A stretch of DNA of 64,000 nt, from positions 24,377 through 88,376 of the forward strand of contig NZ_JBGCVY010000063.1 in the NCBI RefSeq assembly GCF_041088075.1, read 5' to 3'. Positions 58,046 to 64,000 of the stretch are shown here, in pieces (positions within the stretch are counted from its first letter, which is position 1; each line of letters begins with the position of its first letter). Both the position numbers and the translations under genes were made by a program. Origin of the DNA: Mucilaginibacter_A sp041088075 (GTDB lineage: Bacteria; Bacteroidota; Bacteroidia; Sphingobacteriales; Sphingobacteriaceae). The notes below the pieces were generated by a model. It worked only from the letters and a program-made list of their open reading frames with translations. It did no database searches and was not told the origin of the DNA.

Positions 58046-58235
58046 CTGGTCGGGATTTGCAATTACGATTGTTCGAAAGATATTAACTATACATTGTCAT
58101 CCCGAATTTATTTCGGGATCCCACGTGAAAATCAATAAAAACCACCCTGTTTTAAAGCTTGTATGATGAGATGCCGAACCAAGTTCTGCATGACAAAACT
58201 TCTTTCTAACACTCGTAATTTGCAATCCCGACCAG
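58046..58235. repeat. Nested repeats: CGGGATTTGCAAT palindrome split by a GTCAT/ATGAC element
   Basis: The outer arms CTGGTCGGGATTTGCAATTACGA (58046 on) and TCGTAATTTGCAATCCCGACCAG (to 58233) are near reverse complements. Between them lies 58094-58197, TTGTCATCCCGAATTTATTTCGGGAT to GCATGACAAA, of the double-hairpin family also seen at 43717 and in the right-edge array. No coding content. Confidence 0.85.
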
Positions 58236-58243
58236 CGAAAAAA

Positions 58244-59542
58244 TTAGTTGTTAATTGTAGTGGACGCGGTTGTATTTCTAATAAAGATGATTGCATCATA
58301 CATTTTATTTAACATTTGATAAGACCCTTTTCCTGTAGCCTGCTGCTTTTCATTGTAGGAGCCTCCCATAGAGCGGGAATGCACCTTGGTATTTAGGAAT
58401 TGTGTAATAACCGGGTTTGAAGATGCAGTCCCAAAATCTATAATAAAGTTAGGAGCAAAAACTTGTGCGAATACGAAATCGCTTGAGTTCTTTATCGTAA
58501 CATCTGGAATCGTATAAGTAACCGTTTTCTTTTGCTGACTGTTCCACCCACTCATATAGCCCGAATTAAATCCAAACCCCATCGCATAATAGCTGGTGCC
58601 AAATTTTTCATTTAAATAATAGCCCATGGGCAAATTATTGTTTAGGGTTTTATCTTTAGCTATATGTAGATTATGGGCCCAAACAATTGTTTTATTCTGA
58701 TTTTCGTGATCGTAAATCCAACTGATGTTATCTGCCATATACTTGTCGCGTACGATGTCCATGTTATATTGAAAAGGCGCAGCTTTAGCGTCGTCAATCG
58801 TTTGTATAACTGCATTTACAATTTGATGGTCAACACTACGCTTAGATGGAATGTCCCCAGCAATACTGGCCGACAACTCTGTTTTTAAACTTTCCAGTAA
58901 AGGGAGAATTTCTTTGTCTGGTTTGGTATAGGCCCAACTTGATATAAAGTCCAGTCCTTTTGATGCTTGCGGCGATAAAGATATTCCGAGTTCAATTAGC
59001 TTTCCCTTCAATATCTCGCCGGAATTGAAAGCAAACTGCATATCACACCCATAAAACCTCACTCGGTCCTTGATCGGTTTGTTTAAGTTGTAATTTCGGA
59101 CCCACTTTACTAAATCAAGAAACTCCTTGTTGTAATAAATTCCCAAGGTCATTTTCCTTAGTCCATCTTTCACCGTCCCCTTATTGTATAGAACATAATC
59201 GTTCATTGCAAATGTTCCGGCAAAATCTGCTTCAAATATGATTGTTTTGAAACCTTGCACTGTTACCAGATATTTTATCATCCGTTCTTTCGTGGTGAAA
59301 AATTCTTTTGTCCCATGCGTCGCTTCTCCTAATGCCACAATTCTTTTTCCAACTATAATCTTGTCGAGTTTCTGCAGGTCGCTGAAACTACTGTCAGCCT
59401 CTGTAGTCTTTAAAGGTATTACAGCTTCATTAAGCGACGAGATCAAGCTTTTCTGTGCGGCTACATTTAAGCAGGATAGACATAGTAAGAAGATAGAACA
59501 AATAGCGAAATGCTGTTTTTTATTTGGCATCATAAAAGGCAT
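58244..59542 (-). CDS. Erythromycin-esterase-family protein
   Basis: A 432-residue secreted or periplasmic protein with signal peptide (the M5 start MPNKKQHFAICSIFLLCLSCLNVAAQ is equally possible). VALGEATHGTKEFFTTKERMIKYLV and KTIIFEADFAG are the EreA/EreB-like landmarks, with RDKYMADNISWIYD and VWAHNLHIAKD near the catalytic histidine region. Members range from macrolide esterases to enzymes of unknown substrate; a resistance function cannot be assigned from sequence. It is flanked on both sides by repeat elements. Confidence 0.88.
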   Translation of the reverse strand: MPFMMPNKKQHFAICSIFLLCLSCLNVAAQKSLISSLNEAVIPLKTTEADSSFSDLQKLDKIIVGKRIVALGEATHGTKEFFTTKERMIKYLVTVQGFKTIIFEADFAGTFAMNDYVLYNKGTVKDGLRKMTLGIYYNKEFLDLVKWVRNYNLNKPIKDRVRFYGCDMQFAFNSGEILKGKLIELGISLSPQASKGLDFISSWAYTKPDKEILPLLESLKTELSASIAGDIPSKRSVDHQIVNAVIQTIDDAKAAPFQYNMDIVRDKYMADNISWIYDHENQNKTIVWAHNLHIAKDKTLNNNLPMGYYLNEKFGTSYYAMGFGFNSGYMSGWNSQQKKTVTYTIPDVTIKNSSDFVFAQVFAPNFIIDFGTASSNPVITQFLNTKVHSRSMGGSYNEKQQATGKGSYQMLNKMYDAIIFIRNTTASTTINN

Positions 59543-59650
59543 GTGATAAGTTTAATAACTGGAATTTCAACAATAAAATAAGTTGCAATATTTTATTTAT
59601 TTAACTGTTTGGCAAGATACGATCCCAAATTGCAAACTCAAAGATTTTTA

Positions 59651-59816
59651 CTGGTCGGGATTTGCAATCCCGTCCTTTGAGCTAAGGATTTTTTAATCCT
59701 AAAACAATTAAACATGCTTCTTTTACAAGCAAAAAGCTATTATGAAAACAGTAGTTTTTAAGCAAATACGATCACAGATTGCAAGTTCAAAGGACGGGAT
59801 TGCAAATCCCGACCAG
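59651..59816. repeat. Perfect 30-bp inverted repeat with CGGGATTTGCAATCCCG core
   Basis: Left arm 59651-59680, right arm 59787-59816, exact reverse complements. Each begins CTGGTCGGGATTTGCAATCC in one orientation. The 106-base loop holds a motif copy (59714-59725). It shares its core with the outer repeat at 58046-58233. Confidence 0.85.
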
Positions 59817-59856
59817 CGACGAAGGGGAAATTGACGTTGAAAAGGGAGTAAAACGC

Positions 59857-59938
59857 ATACTTCTTTTACCACCCAAATTTCAACAAAAAACAAAAAACCC
59901 TGTCCGCTAAACGAACAGGGTTTCCAATACTTCTTTTA
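59857..59938 (+). repeat. Two A-form motif copies flanking the gyrB terminator
   Basis: ATACTTCTTTTACC at 59857 (followed by ACCCAAATTTC) and at 59927 (followed by CCTATAATTT), 70 bp apart in the same orientation. Confidence 0.8.
59885..59923 (-). terminator. Intrinsic terminator of gyrB
   Basis: On the minus strand AAACCCTGT (59915-59923 complement) pairs with ACAGGGTTT (59895-59903 complement), followed by a T-rich run. It lies about 25 bases beyond the gyrB stop. Confidence 0.75.
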
Positions 59939-59948
59939 CCCCTATAAT

Positions 59949-61916
59949 TTACACATCAATCTTCGCATACTTCGCATTCTTCTCAATAAATTCCCTACGT
60001 GGTGCAACTTCATCGCCCATCAGCATGGAAAATGTATGGTCGCAGGCGGCGGCATTATCAATGGTAACCTGGCGCAACGTGCGTGTATCCGGGTTCATGG
60101 TGGTATCCCATAATTGTACGTCGTTCATTTCACCTAAACCTTTGTAACGTTGTATATGTACGCTGTCTTCCTTTCCGCTGCCTTTTAAACGTTGGACTGC
60201 CGCATCACGCTGGGCATCGTTCCAGCAGTATTGCGCTTCTTTACCTTTTCTAACCTGGTACAAGGGCGGCGTGGCTATATAAATGTAACCGGCTTCAACC
60301 AGCTCTTTCATGTAGCGGAAAAAGAACGTTAGGATCAGCGTGGTGATATGCGAACCATCCACATCGGCATCCGTCATGATCACAATTTTGTGGTAACGCA
60401 GTTTTACAATGTTTAACGCTTTGTCGTCTTCCGGTGTCCCAATGCTTACGCCCAATGCCGTAAACATGTTCTTGATCTCCTCGTTTTCGTAGATCTTATA
60501 TTCCATGGCTTTCTCCACGTTCAGGATTTTGCCCCGTAAAGGAAGTATGGCTTGGTACTCGCGGTTGCGGCCTTGCTTAGCTGTTCCGCCGGCCGAATCG
60601 CCCTCCACCAAAAACAACTCACATTTTCCAGGATCGCTGTCGGCACAATCGGCCAGCTTTCCAGGCAAACCGGTTCCGCTCATCACGTTTTTGCGCTGCA
60701 CCATTTCGCGCGCTTTTCTGGCAGCAGAACGGGCCGTGGCCGCCATGATCACTTTGTTTACAATCAGGCGTGCTTCCCGCGGGTTTTCTTCCAAATAATT
60801 TCCCAAAATTTCGCCAACCGCTTGGTTCACCGCACCGCTCACTTCGTTGTTGCCCAACTTGGTTTTGGTTTGTCCTTCAAACTGCGGTTCCTGTACTTTT
60901 ACCGAAATCACTGCCGTTAACCCTTCCCGAAAATCATCACCGGTAATATCAATTTTGACATTTTTTAGCAAACCTGATTTATCCGCATAAGATTTTAAAG
61001 TCCTGGTCAATCCCATCCTGAAACCGGCAACGTGCGTTCCGCCTTCAATCGTGTTGATATTGTTGACGTAAGAATGCACGTTTTCCGAATATGTATCATT
61101 GTATTGCAACGCCAACTCAACCGGAATGCCCTGCTTGTTGCCATCTACATAAATTGGTTCGGGGATGATGGAATTCCGCGTTCCGTCCAGATACTTTACA
61201 AATTCTTTCAAACCGCCTTCCGAGTAAAACTCTTCGTACGGGTGCAAACCGGTTTCATCTGTTTCGCGCTCGTCTGTAATGGAAAGGCGGATTCCTTTAT
61301 TCAAATAAGCCAGTTCGCGCAAACGGCCGGCAATGGTTTCGTATTTATATTCGGTTGTTAACGTGAAAATTTCAGGATCAGGCGTAAAAATAACTGTTGT
61401 TCCCCGGTTCTCCGTTTCGCCGATTTCCTTTACAGCATACATCGGTTTGCCGCGCTCATAATCCTGCGTAAAAATTTTTCCTTCACGATAAATTAATGCC
61501 TTTAAATGGGTAGAAAGTGCATTTACGCAACTTACGCCTACGCCGTGCAAACCGCCCGAAACCTTGTAAGTGTCTTTATCAAATTTACCGCCAGCGTGCA
61601 AAACCGTCATTACCACTTCGAGTGCCGAGCGTTGTTCTTTTTGGTGAAAACCGGTTGGGATACCGCGGCCATTATCACTTACGGAAATCGAATTTCCTTC
61701 CTGGATCACTACTTTTATCGTATCGCAATGGCCGGCCAATGCTTCGTCAATCGAGTTATCCACCACCTCGTAAACCAAATGGTGCAAACCTTTTACGCCG
61801 GTATCGCCGATATACATTGAAGGCCGTTTCCTTACTGCTTCCAAACCTTCCAAAACCTGGATGTTATCTGCCGAATAATTGGATCTGTCTTCTACTAATT
61901 CTTTTATTTCACTCAT
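59949..61916 (-). CDS. gyrB: DNA gyrase subunit B
   Basis: A 655-residue ATPase subunit of gyrase. GHKL ATP site: HHLVYEVVDNSIDEALAG, SDNGRGIPTG and GGLHGVGVSCVNALS. The Toprim domain has LVEGDSAGGTAKQGRNRE and ADVDGSHITTL. The C-terminal RYKGLGEMNDVQLWDTTM is characteristic. There is no long insertion, as expected outside Proteobacteria. ParE is a possible alternative, but the start DNIQVLEGLEAVRKRPSMYIGDT and Toprim wording favour GyrB. It is monocistronic with its own terminator. Confidence 0.95.
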   Translation of the reverse strand: MSEIKELVEDRSNYSADNIQVLEGLEAVRKRPSMYIGDTGVKGLHHLVYEVVDNSIDEALAGHCDTIKVVIQEGNSISVSDNGRGIPTGFHQKEQRSALEVVMTVLHAGGKFDKDTYKVSGGLHGVGVSCVNALSTHLKALIYREGKIFTQDYERGKPMYAVKEIGETENRGTTVIFTPDPEIFTLTTEYKYETIAGRLRELAYLNKGIRLSITDERETDETGLHPYEEFYSEGGLKEFVKYLDGTRNSIIPEPIYVDGNKQGIPVELALQYNDTYSENVHSYVNNINTIEGGTHVAGFRMGLTRTLKSYADKSGLLKNVKIDITGDDFREGLTAVISVKVQEPQFEGQTKTKLGNNEVSGAVNQAVGEILGNYLEENPREARLIVNKVIMAATARSAARKAREMVQRKNVMSGTGLPGKLADCADSDPGKCELFLVEGDSAGGTAKQGRNREYQAILPLRGKILNVEKAMEYKIYENEEIKNMFTALGVSIGTPEDDKALNIVKLRYHKIVIMTDADVDGSHITTLILTFFFRYMKELVEAGYIYIATPPLYQVRKGKEAQYCWNDAQRDAAVQRLKGSGKEDSVHIQRYKGLGEMNDVQLWDTTMNPDTRTLRQVTIDNAAACDHTFSMLMGDEVAPRREFIEKNAKYAKIDV

Positions 61917-61940
61917 AAATATGGATCAAACATTAACCTT

Positions 61941-61948
61941 CAAAAGTA
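61941..61948 (-). promoter_or_regulatory. Candidate -7 box for gyrB
   Basis: Minus strand TACTTTTG fits TAnnTTTG, 25 bases before the ATG. A -33 TTTG at normal spacing is not obvious. Confidence 0.35.
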
Positions 61949-62041
61949 CGAATTTTAGCTGATAAAACCTGGCTTTTTACCAATAAAAGCAGTACTTAGA
62001 AACCCGGTTTCCAAAAGATTAGGATACTTGCGGCGAAAGTT

Positions 62042-62049
62042 TATCTTTG
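62042..62049 (+). promoter_or_regulatory. Candidate -7 box for the Skp-like lipoprotein gene
   Basis: TATCTTTG fits TAnnTTTG, 21 bases before the ATG at 62070. Confidence 0.35.
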
Positions 62050-62069
62050 TCAAAATTTTTGAAAAAAAC

Positions 62070-62669
62070 ATGAAAATAACGGTACCCCGGTTGATATTAG
62101 GAATAGCAGTATCCGCAATGGCAGCAGCCTGTAACCAAACGCCAAAAAGCAGCACAAGTACGGTTTCCGCCGATAAAAACACAGCTTCGGTTTCATCTGC
62201 AAAACAAGAGATTGTGTATGTAAACTCTGATTCTTTGCTGAACAAATACGATTACTTTAAAGACATGAGCAACCGCTTGGAAGACAAAGGCAAAAAAGCG
62301 CAGGTTGATGTTTCTTCCAAAGGGCAGGCTTTTCAGCGCGAAGTGGCCGAATACCAAAAAGGCGCAGCTACTTTAAGTGCCGACCAACGTGCCGCAACCG
62401 AACAGCGTTTAGCCCGCAAACAACAGGAACTGCAAACGTATAACCAGAATGCAAGTGCACAAATCCAGCAGGAACAAGCCGCAGAAAATGCAAAATTGTA
62501 TGATAAAATTGCCGACTTTTTAAAAGGCTACGCCAAAGAAAAAGGTTACAAAATGATTTTAACTTATTCTAAAGCTAACCCAACTGTTTTATTTGGAGAT
62601 GAAAGTTTAAACGTTACCAACGATGTAGTAAAATTATTGAACGAGAACTACAAGAAAGACAAAAAGTAA
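62070..62669 (+). CDS. OmpH/Skp-like lipoprotein
   Basis: The start at 62070 (MKITVPRLILGIAVSAMAAAC) gives 199 residues and a lipobox ending AAAC (Cys21). The mature part has IVYVNSDSLLNKYDYFKDM, the OmpH N-terminal strand motif, then a long coiled-coil-like region rich in Lys/Gln/Ala (QQELQTYNQNASAQIQQEQA) and the closing KMILTYSKANPTVLFGDESLNVT. It is a membrane-anchored relative of the two soluble Skp-like proteins at 13.9-15.0 kb. A lipid-anchored Skp could work at the membrane surface; this is inference. Confidence 0.9.
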   Translation: MKITVPRLILGIAVSAMAAACNQTPKSSTSTVSADKNTASVSSAKQEIVYVNSDSLLNKYDYFKDMSNRLEDKGKKAQVDVSSKGQAFQREVAEYQKGAATLSADQRAATEQRLARKQQELQTYNQNASAQIQQEQAAENAKLYDKIADFLKGYAKEKGYKMILTYSKANPTVLFGDESLNVTNDVVKLLNENYKKDKK

Positions 62670-62697
62670 CTATACCAATCAAAAAAACCTGAGCACT

Positions 62698-62725
62698 AAA
62701 ACCCCGGCCAAACCGGGGTTTTTTA
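62698..62725 (+). terminator. Intrinsic terminator of the lipoprotein gene
   Basis: AAAACCCCGG pairs with CCGGGGTTTT (stem CCCCGG/CCGGGG), then a T-run. It ends just before the deaminase start. Confidence 0.85.
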
Positions 62726-62738
62726 ATGTTGTAAAAAA

Positions 62739-63221
62739 TTGGACGAACAACAAAACCATGAAAAGTTTATGCGGATGGCCATACAGCTTTCCGAACAAAA
62801 CGTAGAACAGCGGCAAGGCGGGCCGTTTGGGGCAGTGATTGTAAAAGACGGGATGGTGGTTGCGCGAAGTGCCAACAAGGTTGTTCCGCAAAAAGACCCA
62901 ACGGCACATGCCGAAGTTTCGGCTATCCGTTTGGCCTGCAAAGAGTTGGACACGCACAATTTGGAAGGCTGCGTGATTTATACCAGTTGCGAACCTTGCC
63001 CCATGTGCTTGGGCGCAATTTACTGGGCGCATTTGGATGCCATTTATTATGCCAATACCAAAGCGGATGCAGCCGCAATTGAATTTGACGATCAGTTTAT
63101 TTATGATGAGATTGACCTGCCGTTAGCCGAACGGAAACTTCCGGCGGTACAATTGCTTCGGGACGAAGCTTTGGGCGCTTTTAAAAAGTGGGCAGCATCG
63201 GATTTGAACATCCGTTATTGA
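62739..63221 (+). CDS. Nucleoside/guanine deaminase (CMP/dCMP-deaminase fold)
   Basis: About 160 residues from TTG 62739; an in-frame ATG at 62769 (MRMAIQLSEQNVEQ) is an alternative start. The zinc site is TAHAEVSAIR (HAE) and CEPCPMCLGAIYW (PCxxC). GGPFGAVIVKDGMVVARSANKV and YYANTKADAAAIEFDDQFIYDEI fit the GuaD-type guanine deaminase group rather than TadA, since the family-typical C-terminus (PLAERKLPAVQLL) is present. The stop TGA shares a base with the first unit of the right-edge array. Confidence 0.9.
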   Translation: MDEQQNHEKFMRMAIQLSEQNVEQRQGGPFGAVIVKDGMVVARSANKVVPQKDPTAHAEVSAIRLACKELDTHNLEGCVIYTSCEPCPMCLGAIYWAHLDAIYYANTKADAAAIEFDDQFIYDEIDLPLAERKLPAVQLLRDEALGAFKKWAASDLNIRY

Positions 63222-64000
63222 TGCTTCTTTTACCGGCATAAAATCATTGTGTTAAACGTTTTGTCATGCCGAAATTTTTTCGGCATCCCATAAGAAAGGT
63301 AATCGTGGAAGAGGGATCTTGAAACAAGTTCAGGATGACAAAGCGACAATGCTTCTTTTACCGGCATAAAATCATTGTGCTAAGCGTTTTGTCATACCGA
63401 AATTTTTTCGGCATCCCATAATAAAGGTAATCGTGGAAGAGGAATCCTGAAACAAATTCAGGATGACAAAGCGGCAATGCTTCTTTTACCGGCATAAAAT
63501 CATTGTGTTAAACGTTTTGTCATGCCGAAATTTTTTCGGCATCTCACAGGAAAGGTTATTTTGAAAGAGGAATCCTGAAACAAGTTCAGGATGACAAAGC
63601 GGCAATGCTTCTTTTACCGGCATAAAATCATTGTGTTAAACGTTTTGTCATGCCGAAATTTTTTCGGCATCTCACAGGAAAGGTTATTTTGAAAGAGCAA
63701 TCCTGAAACAAGTTCAGGATGACAAAGCGACAATGCTTTTTTTACCAACATAAAATCATTGTGTTAAACGTTTTGTCATGCCGAAATTTTTTCGGCATCT
63801 CACAGGAAAGGTTATTTTGAAGAAGGAATCCTGAAACAAGTTCAGGATGACAAAGCGGCAATGCTTCTTTTACCGGCATAAAATCATTGTGTTAAACGTT
63901 TTGTCATGCCGAAATTTTTTCGGCATCCCATAAGAAAGGTAATCGTGGAAGAGGGATCTTGAAACAAGTTCAGGATGACAAAGCGACAATGCTTCTTTTA
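63221..64000. repeat. Tandem array with exact 128-bp period, open at the right edge
   Basis: Motif starts at 63221, 63349, 63477, 63605, 63733, 63861 and 63989, each exactly 128 bp apart; six full units and the start of a seventh. Each unit is ATGCTTCTTTTACCGGCATAAAATCATTGTG-type motif (ATGCTTCTTTTACC, then CATAAAATCATTGTG), then TTTTGTCATGCCGAA and TTCGGCATC forming a hairpin, a linker (AAGAAAGGTAATCGTGG or variant), and TCCTGAAACAAGTTCAGGA with ATGACAAAGC, another hairpin. The two hairpins are the GTCAT...ATGAC family. Unit 5 carries ATGCTTTTTTTACC. Units 1 and 6 look identical. No gene. Confidence 0.97.

Larger units (their letters stand above)
59543..59948. other. 406-bp repeat-rich gap between the esterase-like gene and gyrB
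   Basis: Contains the 30-bp inverted repeat 59651-59816, motif copies at 59714, 59857 and 59927, a direct repeat GCAARATACGATCNCANATTGCAA (first copy 59612, second about 59763) and the gyrB terminator. No gene seen. Confidence 0.6.

Noticed and set aside
58244..59542. Macrolide-resistance call for the erythromycin-esterase-like protein
   Set aside because: Family membership alone does not predict resistance; many members have unrelated or unknown substrates.
63221..64000. CRISPR or rRNA-spacer explanation for the right-edge array
   Set aside because: The period is exact and the entire unit is conserved, so there are no unique spacers; no rRNA or tRNA sequence seen.
1..64000. REP-associated tyrosine transposase (RAYT), IS transposase or integrase that might spread the repeats
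   Set aside because: No protein in the window carries such motifs; if one exists it is elsewhere in the genome.

Overview
The window looks like a chromosomal segment of a Bacteroidota bacterium, most likely family Sphingobacteriaceae (Mucilaginibacter/Pedobacter-like). The signs are a type IX secretion (T9SS) C-terminal sorting domain, a PorT-like gene fused by ATGA overlap to menaquinone methyltransferase, a TamB gene followed by a lipoprotein TamA (TamL), the CBS/NadK/DUF6089/UppS/BamA/Skp/Skp/MurI gene order, and TAnnTTTG-type -7 promoter boxes. The genus is inferred from gene content only.

Layout. 1-1.5 kb: purF, running off the left edge. 1.6-13 kb: the membrane half of respiratory complex I (nuoH, I, J, K, L, M ... 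N, minus strand), split between nuoM and nuoN by a 3.6-kb cassette of an AraC regulator and two SDR-type genes. 13-22 kb: envelope-biogenesis run (murI, two skp-like genes, bamA, uppS, a 73-75 bp tandem array, DUF6089 barrel, nadK, CBS protein, hydrolase). 22-32.5 kb: housekeeping and accessory genes (GatB/YqeY, SDR, porT-like, menG/ubiE, VOC enzyme, engB, UbiA-type prenyltransferase, RES/Xre toxin-antitoxin, M3 peptidase, antiporter, DUF433, PAP2). 32.6-40.4 kb: amino-acid permease, Kup, small T9SS-sorted protein, FAH hydrolase, M23 peptidase, Bcp, EamA half-transporter. 40.6-45.9 kb: ECF sigma / membrane protein / Spy-like module, class-III aminotransferase, DUF58, RelE-type toxin-antitoxin, thioredoxin. 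46-57.4 kb: a 53-residue gene, dnaE, tamB, tamL. 57.5-64 kb: retropepsin-like protein, erythromycin-esterase-like protein, gyrB, Skp-like lipoprotein, nucleoside deaminase, and a 128-bp tandem array running off the right edge.

The genes themselves are mostly ordinary. The unusual signal is a short DNA word found throughout the window, ATRCTTCTTTTAYC, usually followed after 3-5 bases by TAAAATT-like sequence. I count about 58 copies plus about 13 of a sister form, ATRCTGTTTTTAYC, or about one per kilobase, in both orientations. Copies lie between genes singly, as long inverted pairs, as the seed of two tandem arrays, and overlapping stop and start codons. They also lie inside conserved genes (nuoN, nuoM, nuoL, purF, ubiE, dnaE, tamB, bcp, an aminotransferase), where they are read in several different frames. 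This distribution resembles the DNA uptake sequences of Neisseria and Pasteurellaceae more than a mobile element. That function is inference; other DNA-level roles or a REP-like hairpin family remain possible. Two further repeat families (GTCAT...ATGAC double hairpins and GGTCGGGATTTGCAATCCCG palindromes) are present, and one is nested inside the other. No tRNA, rRNA, CRISPR array, IS element or phage gene was recognised.
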